Assembly (NCBI RefSeq): GCF_030253575.1
Contig: NC_080568.1
Span: 30,717,001 to 30,781,000 of the forward strand
DNA length: 64,000 nt
Source: Rhododendron vialii
Lineage: Eukaryota; Streptophyta; Magnoliopsida; Ericales; Ericaceae
Direction: 5' to 3'
Shown here piece after piece: positions 44,715 through 58,550 of the stretch. A program made the position numbers and the translations under genes. Numbering within the stretch: position 1 is the stretch's first letter; each line of letters opens with the position of its first letter. The notes below the pieces were generated by a model that worked only from the letters and a program-made list of their open reading frames with translations, was not told the DNA's origin and did not search any database.

Positions 44715-47700
44715 ATGGACGCCATTCAAGTTCGGGTAAAGCGAGAAGTAGCCGACAACTTAAACCCCCCTAATCTAAATCCGAAACCCCAGCCTTCGAA
44801 CCCTGCTGCCTTCATTGATCTCAGCAGCAGCGACTCCGATTCCGACGATTCCTCTTCCTCATCCTCCTCCTCCGGAACAAACGGGAAGAGGCCCAGGGAT
44901 TCGTGCGGGGAGGGTTCGCTCAGCAAGAAGAGTAAGAAACAGGAGAAGCTCGGTGTTGCCCTGCCGTTAGGGTTTCTGGAGCCCCTGCCCCCCAAGAATG
45001 CGCCGTTGCCGGCTCTGCCCCCGCCGCGGCAGTTGGCGGCGGAGAAGGATCGGGCCGCGCCGCTTGCGAACGGGAATGGGAAGGGTGGGGAGATGGTCGA
45101 TGGCAGTAGCAAACAGTTCTGGAAGGCGGGTGATTTCGAGGACGGGAAGGGCGGCGATTGGGATAGTTCTTCAGGTATGCATGTAAGTTTGGAGTAACGA
45201 ATAGAATGGACTAAATGGTTTCACGGATTCCTAGGCGGGGACCATTTAGCGGAAACTACCAAAATGTTGTCATTCACTTATCTTTCAAATGACATGGAGA
45301 TTGTGCGCTGATTATTCGTGGCGTTTAAATTTCACGGGTTTTCGATTTTTGGAGGATACTCTGTAAATAATAATGTACTTTAAATAGTTAGACGGTGATA
45401 CATTTTCAGGTATGCATGTAAGTTCTGGTATTATTGTAGGCATTGAGGTGTTATTGTTTTATTCGGACTTGGCTGGGGCTTCTCTCACCTTTTTAAAGAC
45501 ATGGAACTCTGAAGATTCCGTGTTGATTATGTCGTGGGATTTAGATTCCATGGGTTTATTAAGAGGATACTCTGTAATTAATACTGTACTGAAGACAGTT
45601 AGATTGATTATCAAGGAAAGTTAAACATCATATCTAAGATAGACTGGCATTGCCTGATCTGGATGATCAAAACAATGAATGATAGTCGAACCATGTTTTT
45701 TACTTTCCTATTTGGTATCTCCAAGTTATTAAGAAATAAGGGATTGCATTTTGGTGGGTTATTTCTTATCAAAGTCTATGTAGGGAATGTAATTAAAGGA
45801 ATTTTGAAGGGCTAGGTTTGGGGGAATGAGTTCTTTGGTGATGATTGTTCTTCAGATTGTTTATTCTGACCTCATCATAGAAGGTTTTTCCTTTTTTCTT
45901 TTTAGGCATCCCATTCTTGTGATAACTGATATGTTGCATGATTGAGGCATTTTTGACGAAGCCCACCTTTATTTGGCTTTGTTGATGACCTTCCATTTGT
46001 TCTTATTACTGTGTTTAAATTGGCAAGGTCAGCAATTTAAGTTAGAAGGGCCAACCATGAGACTTTTGTGGGAATCATGAAGATCAATAGGCTATTAGGT
46101 TATACATGAGTTTAAGTTTTTGGTGATAGAAGGAAGGTATAAATTGCCGAGGCCAGGTATTAAAGTTAGAAGAACTAGACTACAGGACTTCTATTGTTGG
46201 TGTCATCAGATCAATGACCATACATGGTTTAGCTTTTCTTTTTGTGCTCTCTATCACCTTTCAGGGTAGGTAAATAAATGGTGGTTATTGTTTGCAAGTT
46301 TGATTCTAGTGGGGCTGCATTGTTTCACGGCAAAATCTGATCGAGCTGTTGAAATTTTAGTTTTGATTGGCAAAGTAGATAGCTAAATTTGAATCTTAAG
46401 TTATAGGGAAACCTTATTCTTTTGTTATTATTTGGTTTTGGATTGTTAAGGCTAACTTACAATAGATGGAGTATGAATGTAGAAAGATCAAAAGTAGGAC
46501 TAATGGCATAGAGAGACAAGAGATGAGTGACTCGTTGGTCAAAAAATAAAAATAAAAGTATTTATGAGAGTGAACTTTTTTATGTTTCATTTTTTATCTT
46601 AAGTTATGTTGTTGTGAGTATTTGACCCATAGAAACAGTGTAGGATGACTCTTATAAGAATTGCATAGGGAATGTGGGTGATCCTTAGTTTTTATATTTT
46701 AGTGAATTATTTGTCCTTTGGCTTAACTTTTTGCTGTCTTTTTTGTTTTCTTTTAATTTTTACTAGATTCGAGCTAAATTTTTTGTATTTATTGTTCGTA
46801 TCAATGAGAGGAATCGAAAACTTATAAAATTATGACAGGAAGTCGTAAAAAGTTCAATGAAGACGAAGAGAAAGTATGAGAGACAGTTTCACGTCTTTAG
46901 CGTTGTCTTATATATAGGTTTTTTTCAACTTTGGGCTATATTTTTATAGTTTCTTTATTCCACTCATCAATACAAACTAGTAATTCAAAAAAATTGACCC
47001 AAATCTTGGAAAAATTAAGAGAAAACAACCAAAAGGACGGAAACCAAAAGACAGCAAAAAGTTTAGGCAAAGGGACCCTAAGTAATTTGGAATGGATGTA
47101 GTTATGGGTGACTGTTGGCCTGGGCGGTTGCTGAGGTCATTTGGGGATGGGTTGGGGAGAGTAGAGCCAAGGTGACTGAGGGCTTTTTTGTATAGAGACC
47201 GAAGTAAAAGGGCCTTGTGTGTTTGCTTTGTGTTGTTGGTTATTGGTTAATGACTTGGTGTGTTGGCCCTCGGAGTTGGGAGCCTTGCCATGCTGGTGAA
47301 GTCCCAAAGACAACTTGCTAGGGGGATATATGATCATATCAGGTGCATGCCACCTCATGAGGTTGGCACATGGGCCTCTCTGATTGGCTGTGATTCAGCC
47401 ATGTGTCCATGCCACAGGGCTGAGCCCATTAGGTAAAGGTCTACGGTCTACGAAGTGACCACGTAGTTGTGCCACATTGCGGGAGCTGACTCCGTCTAAC
47501 TACCGTTGTCAATTTGCTTCTTTGGTCAATACCATTAATCACAGTTAACCGTTTGCATACAACAATGTAGTTTTGCATTAGTTGTTACTGTGTGAGCTGA
47601 ATTTCTGCACTCTCTTTCTTTCCAGGTGGCATGGATCATGTAAGGGTTCATCCGAAGTTTCTACATTCAAATGCAACAAGTCATAAGTGGGTTCTTGGTG

Positions 47701-50700
47701 GTAATCTTGCTGTCCCGAGCTACAAAACCTTGTGTTTATATATGCAACCGTATATGCTTGATTGGAGGCACTGCCTTAATCTTGGTTTTATTGAAGTCAA
47801 ATGCTCTGATCTACTTGCTGTGTGTGTGTGTGTGTGTGTATATTCTTGCAGCTTTTGCGGAGCTCTTGGATAACTCTTTGGATGAGGTATTCTCTAAGCT
47901 ATAATTTCTTATTCAGACACCACTCTTTTTTATTTAAGAAATATATACGAGACTTTCTTCTTGATACCAGGTTTGCAATGGAGCTACATTTGTGAACTTA
48001 GATATGGTGGAAAATAAGAAAGATGGAAGCAGAATGTTGTTGATTGAAGGTATTTAGTTTTATTCGTTGAATGAAGGTGCTTAGTTTTATGTGATTTTTC
48101 TCTCATCTTTGTTAGTTTCTTGTATGGTAGTAATGTTGATGTAGGACGAGTGTGGCATGCAATCCCACGTATGATGGTGAATAAATTGGTGTAGTATGAG
48201 TGCAGTCTACAAGTGGTGATGGTGAGCCCAAACTTCCCTTAGACGACATGGTAGAACAGTTTCTGAGAAGTGACTGAGTTCATTCTGTGTCCGCTGTTAG
48301 GTTTCATATAGAGTTCAAAACTGAAACTAGTGCAATCATTCTGCAGCAATGTGAGAATATTTCTGGGACTAAACAGGCTGCTCTAGCTTTATAGTGCATA
48401 GATCACGAAGAAGATCACCCATTGAATTTGATCTTTTGTGTGCAGTAATTTGTGGATTGAAACCCAAGTGAACTGGGCTTGTGTTACGATTCTAATAAGA
48501 TATAGCAAAGCTCAACTTGGATTTAAAGGTCTACTTATCAATATTAGTTCCATTCCCATCATGCCTCACTTTTGTTGAAGTCTTGCGCTGTGTGAGACAT
48601 GGTTTCTTACTGTTTTTTAGATAGTGATATGGTGATAAAATATGCATTTTGGGTACTGCAAAGTTACTTTGGATGTTATCTTAACTGGCTTTTGGCTCAT
48701 AGAAGGTGTATTTAATATCTTTTGCAGATAATGGCGGTGGCATGAATCCAGATAAGTTGCGGCATTGCATGTCCCTTGGGTATTCTGTGAAGAGCAAAAT
48801 AGCAGATACTATCGGTCAATGTGTGCCACCAATCTTTCTGAAAGCACTTATTTGATCAATTGGTTAATTCCTTATCTCCCTTCATTTGAATACCATATTC
48901 CATTCTTTTCGGAACAGATGGAAATGGTTTTAAGACTAGTACCATGAGGCTTGGAGCTGACGTAATTGTGTTCTCCCGCTGTGTTGGACAAGATGGAAAG
49001 AGGTTGGCTAGTTTGATCATTATCCAGTTTTGCTTTTCTGTTTGTTTTGCTTTTGTTGTTTGACCGTATAATGTTACTTTCTCAGCTCGTTTAATATTTG
49101 CTAGCTGCTTGCCAGTTTTAAAATGTAGTTTGAAGCAACTTAGTGATCTTGTATTGGCAAAGTTTTTCTGTAGTTTCAACTGCCTTGTTTAAAACATAAC
49201 TTGGCAAATCCTTATCAAAGGAACACTACACTGAATTGGTAGAAGAGTTCTTTTTGCGTTTTCCAGTTATTTGGCTAACTGGTTATCTGAAGTGGATTCA
49301 TGCCGAAATAATTGATCTGATCAGAACCCAGACCGGGATATGACCCAAGTGCAATTGTCTGTATAAGGAGATAGACATTCCAGTTGGAAAGGTGGCACCA
49401 TTTCTTTTCAATTATGTGGAAATGGGCCGCAGCTTGAGACATCCACAATTTGGCTGGTATAGCTGCATAGGTGAGGCTATCAAAGGTACGGAGAGAACAC
49501 AGGGAAATGCTTTGGTTAGAAAAACCCTCGTCACACTTTTGATTCGACCCAAACATGATAATCGTTTTCACTTGAATGTCGTGATGACAATCGTAGTTTG
49601 TGGTGTTTGAGCACTTGTGTAATATTTTGGAAGTGCTTTTTGTTGACATCAGCTTTTATGAGAGTCTTGTGAGATGTTAGGGGAGTTACTCGTTCCAGTT
49701 CTGAGTTTTCCTGTGTCTTGGGCTTCCTATTGGTATTTATGCTTGTTTTGTAATTTACTTTTTTATATTGGTTGTTTATTGAGTGATTGGGATCTTGTTT
49801 TAGGCCAACACAGAGCATTGGGTTGTTGTCATACACTTTTTTGAGGAGCACAGGGAAGGAAGACATTGTAGTTCCCATGGTAAGATATTTCAGTTCCCAT
49901 TATAACTATATGATTTGTGACTAGTATCGTTTTATGTGTAAGATATTGCAGTTCCCATGGTAACAATGTTATTTGTGACTGGTATCCTTGTATGTAACAC
50001 AAGTTTGTTAAATCAAAATTAGGCGGGGGTAGTGTGCTTCTATACATCCATTACGAATCTTTTGGTGCACTAAGATACCATATTGCAATGACATGATTTT
50101 AGACAAGAACGAACAGCCTAATACATAAGCGTGCTACCTTTACAGAGAAAACTGTTATTCCTATTCTCATTTCAAGTGCTAACGTTTAATCATCATCTAT
50201 AGGCTAGAAAATTAAACTAAATTCAATTTTATAGGACACTTGATGTTCTCAAATGGTGTTTTTAGGATGCTTGGTTGATCTTGTGCTTTATTATTGTGGT
50301 TGCAATTCTCTGACCAAGTGTTTGACAGACATTACAGACCTCTCCATTTTAAGAATGGATGGCCTCAAGAAGAGATTTGTAGATACGCCATTCGACTCTA
50401 GTCAAATTTTATACCTCTAAAAAAGTACAGGGCAATTGTTTAAAGGCAAATATCTTGATTTTGTGGCCTAAGCAGCTGAGATTGGTGAAGTTGGATGTAT
50501 GGGATTATGTGCGTGTTTTCCAAAAATTCTAGGAGTAGATTGTGGAGCTTTTAAAAAGCTGTTATCAACTGATTTTGGGTTTCTAGTGATTCCTAGAAGC
50601 TGAAAAATGGTCTGAAATCCCATTCTAGAGAAGTTGGATTTGGATTGCTTTTCGGGGCAAATTTTATTACATTTAAGTTTTTGGAAGCTGATTTCTGACT

Positions 50701-53700
50701 ACCAGCTTTTATTGCAACTTGGTCATAATTTCACAGCCTTAGTAAACAAGTTCATATGTTTCTACAAGTATAATCTATAATTTGAAGCAGAATCTACAGC
50801 TATATTTTAAAATTTGTTCCCATAGGTATTGCAAACAACACCTATGTGTTTCCTGACTAGCACATTCAGTAGTCAAGGTACGATATTAGTCTCACCTTGG
50901 ATGTATAAAATAATGGACCTTGTCTAGAAGATGTTGCTTTTGGTGAGATGTATATAATAATGCGAACCCTTTCTAGCAGATTTAGGTTTCAAGGAATGAT
51001 ATGTGTGTGTGTGTAAACATGTAAACATATATGTATATACGTTTAGATATTTTTCTTGCGTTTTCATGTCCTGTAACTTCCATAGATAAAATTGTTGTTT
51101 GGACCTTGACTGCTTGAACTAGCCCCTTCGCCTGAAGCTTGTTTTATGTAAGCAACAAAAGCTAACAACAAGCAACAAAAGATATTCTCAACTGATGTCT
51201 GTCATCATTTGTTGTATGTGGTCCCTTCCTGCTTCTGGCACATGGTTGAACAAAAAAGATTTGCTGATGAACTCTTTTAATTTTTCGTCGCATGTGAATG
51301 CGAAAATGTAGATTCAAAGTCTTCCTAACAGAGCATATGATGATTTGCTTTGGTAATTTCCCTTACCATAATTGTTGTTGGGTAATATAGATGAGCTTTG
51401 TGGTTAACCTACTGTCTCTCTCTCTCTGGATTCATTATAGTTTGTAGCAATCTATGGACACCCCATTATGGTTTGATTTTACTGTTTTGACAATTAGTCA
51501 CACAGTGAGTTAAGAGCAGTGTTGAGCAACTGCAGTTTGCTCATGTCCATTAGTCAGTATCTTTTCGTTTATGTTGTTATATATGGCCTTTTGACAATGA
51601 GGGTTCTTTTAATGACATGAAAAGCTTGACTACGAAGGTGGGGGACAAGAGTGGAACAGAATGAGAAGATCCTCTGCCAGTGATTGGAACACAAATGTAG
51701 AGACAATTTTGCAATGGTCTCCTTTTTCAAGCGAAGCAGAACTCCTCCAACAGGTATTATCATATCATGTACAGAAGTTGGATTAATGATGGTATTCGTA
51801 ATTCAATGCAAGGAAGACCTAGCACTTTGTTATTGACACCTTGATTATCTACCGAGTGCTACTTCTAGATTTGGTATTTCCTAATTATATGCTACTTTCA
51901 GATTATTTGCTTATTATGGTTGATGAGCATAATTTTTTAATCTGCTTTGTCTTTTTGGTTGTGAAGTTGTATCTTTTATCCCACTGATGAAACATATTGT
52001 CTTCTACTTTGCTTGTTTGTAAACTCCCCCCCCCCCCCCCCCCCACGCAAAAAAGAAAAGAAAAGAGACAATGTATGAATCACAATTATATATGATTGTC
52101 GCAAATGAAAGTTAATAAGGCTGGTATGTTATCCATTTTGTATTCTGCATTCAGCAAACTGAAATTATGTTTCTGAGAAGTCATGTAAGGAGTTCAGTTT
52201 CTTTTGTGTTGACAAGTGCCTATAGTTAGCTTGTGAGAGATTAACTTCCTTTACTGTCTACGCTTCTCTTTCTTCTCTCTTGCACGGATATTGGATTATT
52301 GGATGGTGTGCATTGTGCATTATGTTGGTAACCTTGAATCTCTGACCAAGTTGAATGCTTACCATTGGTTGTATATTGTGTTTTTCACCTTTAGACATGG
52401 CTTATACGCTTTATGAACTCTATGTCTCATGTTTGGTTATTTAATTCTGAGCCTATTGTAATTCAGTTTCCTCAAATTCCTCAACAGTTCAATCAGATGA
52501 AAGATCATGGTACGCGCATAATCATTTACAACCTTTGGGAGGATGACCAAGGACAGCTGGAACTTGATTTTGATACTGATCCATATGTATGCCTTGGGTG
52601 CCATTATATTTTAGTGTGGACCATTTTGTTTCATTTAAGACAATTATCTGATTAATTAATCTCTTTTTCTTTTATTTTTTTCCCGCTTCCGCGGCTTAAC
52701 CTCATACGAGACATTGCTTTGCAGGACATCCAAATTAGAGGGGTCAACCGAGATGAGAACAAAATACTGATGGCAAAACGATATCCCAACTCCAAGCACT
52801 TCTTGACGTATCGACATTCATTAAGGGTAATTCTATCGTTCTGTGTCATGTTGATCAGCAAAATTGTTAGTTTCCCCTTCCTGAATGGATGTTTGGTTGT
52901 TTTTGAAGTGTGAGAATTTCCTTAGAACTTAACATATGCTTCTCGCATTTACTTAATGGTTCCCCTGTTAGCTCAATAGTATTCCTAATTCATGATATTC
53001 TTCCTCTTAATCTCTTTTGTTGTTGTTTATGGCCCTTGGTAATGTCATACTTCGTTGTGATATGATTATTTGATGTTCCTATTTGGAGTATGGGACATGT
53101 AAAGTGATTTAGAGGTATGTCAATGCTTATATGGGTTCTTTATTGGTTTGGATGTGGATATAAAACATAGCCATGAGCTCTTCTTTCTCATCTCTCTTCT
53201 ATTTCTTCTATAACGTTACTATGGCCTGTTTCCTTGACCAAATGTGAAGCGTCAGGATTGAATTCGAGTTTCTTAATAGTCCTCCTCTCTTGTTAATCAT
53301 TAAACTCATCATTTGTCCTTGAGCTGAAGGCCTAGAACTTACTATAGGTCTAGGATCTCCTACATCAAATGTATAAAGGTGGAAAGATACCCTATTGGGA
53401 TGAATTTGAAGCTGGAGGGAACTCGCTTCATCTGTAACTTGTTTTCCAAGTTTGAGCGTCTCTTCCTGTTAACCTGAAGGAAGTAGAGAAGAAAGTTCTT
53501 GAAAATTTCTGGACCCTTTCGATACTTGTAGCATGCTAAATGCTAGAAATGAAATTAGGCAATATATTAAATTTTAAAACCTGCATATGAGTTAGAAAAA
53601 AAGAGTACCCAGTGCATGAGGCTCCCGCTACTGCAGGGCTTGAGATGGGTTGGATACTTGGATGTATGAGGCTCCTGTGACCAACAAGTCACATTTGAGC

Positions 53701-56700
53701 AACCTTACCGTTGTGCCTGCCCTTCTGAAATGGGCGTATGAGTTGTTGCAGTAAATTTTCTTGTTCTGAGGTGATACTTGTTTTTCTTAGTTGTTTTAAC
53801 TCTCATTCTTATTGTTTAAATGTTCAGAGTTATGCATCAATTCTCTATCTCAGAATTCCTCCACGCTTCCGTATTATTCTTCGTGGAAAAGATGTTGTGC
53901 ACCACAACATTGTGAATGATATGATGCAGATAAAGGAGATGACTTATCGCCCCCAGCATGTTACTGATGGGGTTCCAAACGATTCTCAGGTAATGCTTGG
54001 TATTGTTTGATTTCTGTGAATGGTAAGTTCCACATTTGTTGTTGTTGATTGTCTGCCATTTTGTTTATCAGATTCTTGCTGTTGTAACCATTGGGTTTGT
54101 GAAAGATGCTAAATATCATATTGATGTTCAAGGATTCAATGTTTATCACAAGAATCGACTCATTAAGGTTTGTTTCTAGTTCAAGTTGACATTCTCTTTT
54201 CTTTTTAGCCATGCTGCTTTTTTGTTTGACTGACATTTGATCCAACTATCTATTTCAACTATTCTCTTTTTAGCCATGCTACAAATACAAATAGGATAGC
54301 CTTAGCTAGATATTTATATCACGGACTGGACTCCAGGTGTATCTGGCGGTGACGTCACTTTAAAATGAGTGATGCCTACGTGTGGTGGATGTGTTGTAAG
54401 CTTAGAAACTTATTCACATGATTTTTTTCTTCTTTTGTCAGCCATTTTGGAGGATCTGGAATGCTGCTGGAAGTGATGGTCGTGGAGTTATAGGTAACTA
54501 GTAACTACTGTTTCTGGCCTGGAAGTTCTGAATCTCTTTCTATAACCAGCTTAAAATTTCATGAGAGCATCAATTCTACTGCAGGTGTATTGGAAGCAGA
54601 TTTTGTTGAACCAGCTCACGATAAGCAAGGATTTGAGCGTACAACAGTTCTTTCTAGACTTGAGACAAGATTACTGCAGATGCAAAAGGATTACTGGTTT
54701 GTTCACCTTCAAACTTTTGCTTTGGCTTCCCAGTGCTTGTTGAATCATTTGATAATTTGCTATTTGCTGCTTCATCCAGGAGGGCGAATGCCCATACTAT
54801 CGGCTATGCCGCACGCTGTAGTATGAAGGAAAGAGGTATCTGATCTAAGCCAAGTTGGCCAACCTTACATTCTGTAATTTGTGTGGTGTACAATTACATG
54901 ACTAGTTATAGCCAAAATCATCTTAATCTATTCAGTGATACCAATATACCCTTTCTCATTAATATGACTAAATCTTGTAGCGACTTCTCTTGATTATCTT
55001 CCTGGAAAGCCATCTCGATCTTTTAAGAATAATGCTGGCTCAAGCAGCAAGGTACCTGTCTCTGTTTCTGAAAAATTGCGCTCTCCGACGAATCAAAAGC
55101 AAGGAGTATCCCAAAGATATCTCAAAACAGCTGACAAGAGTCACGCGAATGGACATGCTTACACCAATGGGGGAAATGGAACTGAGACCCGTGCTAAACT
55201 TCAGAAAGGATCAAGCTATTTAGAACCATTATCACCTTCTGAAGAGGACGTTAGTGACAATGAGATGCATGCCTTACCCAAGAGACGAGCAAAAGGTGGT
55301 TCTCGAAAGGTATTGGCTCCTAACAAGCCTTATTGACCCTGTAGTGTCTCTTTTAATACTACCATAGATGCTTGATAATATGAACTTCGTGCTGGATGTT
55401 ATGCCCGTTGAATGGATTTGCCATGAGATGTCATTGGTTGAAGCTTTCTATAAGGTACATCACCAATCATTTGATGGTGGTGAGGGATGGACTTTTTATG
55501 GAGCTAACATGTTGCAACATTACCACGCAGTCATGGCATATCCTGATTCGTGTGAAGCATACCGATTTGTGTCTACGTGGGAGATTGTTGATGCAACCTG
55601 GAAATCTAACCCTACTAGCAAACTGCAGTTTTATATTGCATCAAAATTCACTCAAAGTACCTAGAGAATGAAGGATAGAGAGGATAAGAAGGAAGGGGAG
55701 AAACCTAGTTCACTAGGGTCTTTGAAACCACAGGGATTATATAGAAAAAAGAAGCAAGGGGAGAAAACAGTGAAACTCTTGAAACCACAAGGAGATGAAG
55801 AGCGAGAGAATAGGGGGAAGGGATACATGGTTGTAGCCTCTGATTAACTTAGGGTTTTTACATCCTCTTTGCCTCCTCTAAGTTACTTGAGTTCCATTTA
55901 TGTTATCTCATGACCTTAGAAAACATCAGAAAATTAACCGTTACTGAGACGTATGACATAAATAAATAAATTCATTCTTTCATCCTTTTTTTGAAAGATA
56001 ACATCTCATCAACTGATCTAACTCTGATGTTTAAGGATAGGCAAATTATTTGTATTTTGCGGTATTCTTCTGATAATTTCTCAAGTGAGATGGTATTTAC
56101 AATTTGACAGCCTATACATAGGATGATTCATCAATATGCTAGGTATGATTCATCGGATTTGCATCAATATTCGATACCCTTACAAAGTATTGAGTGACAA
56201 AAGTACTGCACCCATTTTGAAGAGTCTCTCTAACATAAGACCAAGTCCGAAATCACAAGCTTGCATGGGGATCTTCGGCATATAATTATGAAAGAACCCA
56301 GATGACAACGATTGGGTAGCCTTTGGATGAATTGCGTGATTTTTAGTCGAGGCGGCGGACCACTACCTAGCGCCTAGGCGCACATTGCCCAGTTGGTACC
56401 CACTAATGGGTGTTTGGGAAGGGGAATGTTGAGGACAAGCCTAACCATGTTAGAATCTCTCTTTTTTTACCGGAAGGGTGGCTAGAATGGGGGCATTTGA
56501 TGCAATTGGTAAATTGCTTTGCCTGATAATGTTATTCCACTGCAGGAAGATGATGTTCATGGCTCCACTTTACATGCTTTAGAGCGGTTGAAGGAAGAGA
56601 ACCGCCAGTTGACAGAAAGGCGAGTTTATTGCTTTTGATATGTGAGTACTGTACGTCACCCTTTTTTCCCAGTCTTATAGTTGGTTTGTCTTCCCATAGG

Positions 56701-58052
56701 TTGAAACAAAAGGAAGAAGTGATTTTAGGTGATTTGCAGCGTGATATACGGACTGAAAGAGACAGGTGTAAGTCACTTGAAACCAAGGTATGTGCTGTAC
56801 TTAAATGGATATTGTCCGCTTGTGTTTAGTTACTTTCTCGGTTCCAAAACCCTATGCTGTTTTCTATCTTCCGTTTCTTCAATTGTGTTATTGTTCTTAA
56901 ATTTGTTATGTATTCTGTTGTGTTGGCAATGGCTATATTTGGGAGATGATAGGGTGGAGTTGTTGCAAAACAAGATGTTGGGATTGAAACATTGGGCCCA
57001 TTACAGTTACATGCTTTACTATTTTGTACCTGTATTTATATTTTGCCTTTATCTGAGCTTTGTTTTCCTGCTTTTCTTTTGTTCCAAAATGGGGTTGTGG
57101 GTGTTCAGACAACGGGTGATGGTATAAGATATATGGTCTGTCCAACCCCTTGTGCCAGAGAATAACAACAAAATAAGGAAATCACATTTCGATAGTGAAG
57201 AGAAATTTCTGTATAGGAGTTTCCTTTTGTCCCCTTAACTCCTCTTGAAAAGTAGATTCCTGAAGTTTAAGTATATTACTGATTAGATTTTGGTGTTTAA
57301 AGTCGAGTTATGGTAAATTGTGCAGCACAATCAAATATTATGATGTCTGTCATCTATACAAACCCATTTTGGAGGATTCCATGTTCCTATCTCCCACGAT
57401 TTGGGGTTTAGAGGTCTGAGGCTTAGATCCGCTTGCACACGTGGTACACATAGTTGAGACCCGCCAGAAAAAGGAAATTGAAATCAGTTATGTCCATCTG
57501 CATCTCCATCCAGAGAGGGGCTCTCACGCGGTGCGCACGCGCACACACACAGGACTTTCATCAATTCCCTGTTGTATTGATTGTTAATGGTGTGAATTGG
57601 TGTTCCGTTGTCTATCCAATCGAATTCAATTGGTTTTGGTAACGAGTCATGGCACCTATTCATTCTCTTCTCTATTCAAAATTGTTGCTTGTGGTTTCAT
57701 CAGCTCGAGGAGGCATCACTAAAGATCGAGGAAATGAACAAAGAACAGGAGAATTTAATAGATATTTTCTCGGAGGAGAGGGAGCGACGAGACATTGAGG
57801 AGGAAAATCTGAGAACCAAGTTGAAGGTTTTTTTCTCTGCTTATTTCTTGCTAATGCGCTTCATCTCTCGGTAATTACCATTTTCTTATAAATGGACGGC
57901 GCCTGAAAAGTGCCCTTTTTTGTTTTTTTTGATCTTTGTAGGAGGCATCAAATACCATCAAAGAGTTGATTGACAAGGTGAGGCGGTTGGAGAAGACGAA
58001 GAACATCCCTCCCAGTAAGGTTGATTATTTAACCTTGGAAAAGGATCGCTGA
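44715..58052 (+). CDS. MORC-family GHKL ATPase (MORC4/MORC7-like), 811 aa
   Basis: Plant MORC proteins are nuclear ATPases acting in chromatin compaction, transposon silencing and immunity. Exons: 44715-45174, 47626-47700, 47852-47886, 47971-48049, 48728-48820, 48918-49002, 49804-49879, 51625-51753, 52488-52586, 52725-52826, 53828-53989, 54072-54167, 54442-54493, 54585-54696, 54780-54835, 54981-55309, 56546-56619, 56700-56787, 57704-57826, 57942-58052. They sum to 2436 nt, 811 codons plus stop. Residues 37-53 are Ser/Asp-rich and KKSKKQEK (71-78) is a likely nuclear signal. ATPase motifs: FAELLDNSLDE (180-190), DNGGGM (217-222), YGNGFKTS (248-255). The second half of the catalytic module spans about 330-500. 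The C-terminal coiled coil is residues 681-800. Intron 17 uses a GC donor. No CW zinc finger, as usual in plants. Confidence 0.93.
45170..45600 (+). repeat. Tandem duplication at the MORC exon 1 donor
   Basis: TTCAGGTATGCATGTAAGTT occurs at 45170-45189 and again at 45405-45424. AGGATACTCTGTAA plus related downstream sequence also recurs at about 45352 and 45566. A unit of roughly 220-235 bp carrying the exon 1 splice donor was duplicated into intron 1. Confidence 0.7.
46711..47080. mobile_element. MITE in MORC intron 1
   Basis: The left end TTGTCCTTTGGCTTAACTTT is mirrored by GTTTAGGCAAAGGGACCCTAA. TTTTTGCTGTCTTTT is present just inside both ends. Non-coding, about 370 bp. Confidence 0.65.
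47818..47840 (+). repeat. TG microsatellite before MORC exon 3
   Basis: A (TG)n run lies about 11 bases before the exon 3 acceptor. It acts as part of a U-rich, GU-rich acceptor region. Confidence 0.7.
52026..52044 (+). repeat. Poly-C run in MORC intron 8
   Basis: Nineteen consecutive C. Such runs are prone to sequencing and length errors; it lies in an intron and does not affect the coding frame. Confidence 0.9.
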
Positions 58053-58194
58053 CCTCTTTTTTTTCATTACCCTAACCTTGTGTTTGTAGTGTAGAGAGAG
58101 TGCTAGTCCAGGAAAAAGTCGATGAGAATGGCATCGATGCCGAGTTTGTTGTAATGAAATGAAGCACCGTAGCTAATACTCTTAAGTTTATTTA

Positions 58195-58550
58195 GCGTGT
58201 AAAGCCGATTTCTGTTGCCTGTGTAGTGTCTGGATTAGCAAAATGATGGCCGAAGGGGAGCCTGTTTCTATGTATCCACAAGGCCCAAGCAACACAGATT
58301 CCAGGATAAGCTCCATGGATGGAGCTTTCTTCACCCAATCGATCAACCAATCCTTCACATCCACTGAATTACCCAGATCAAAGTTAAAGCCCAGATTTGA
58401 ATTGAGGCTCTCCAAATATGTTCGAAAACGAGCAATGAAAAATAGAATGCTCAATAGATTCATCAGCTTCCCCACATCTCAGGCGCCTTCTCAACATACA
58501 TGCGCATATATATTTGTTGCCACGCCAACAAACAATTAAAACCGATTTGA
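58195..58550 (-). mobile_element. LINE ORF2 zinc-finger (zf-RVT) fragment
   Basis: The minus strand reads CGEADESIEHSIFHC, the zinc-binding Cys/His motif that follows reverse transcriptase in plant LINEs. After a frameshift it continues VDVKDWLIDWVKK. About 350 bp remain, with no reverse transcriptase core. It lies about 140 bp beyond the MORC stop codon and may overlap the MORC 3' UTR in antisense. Confidence 0.75.

Noticed and set aside
44726-45112. Minus-strand 128-aa frame
   Set aside because: Shadow of MORC exon 1, whose Ser/Asp-rich codons read open in reverse.
55368-55664. 98-aa frame in MORC intron 16
   Set aside because: It lies between two well-supported exons, lacks homology that I recognise, and including it would break the MORC frame.
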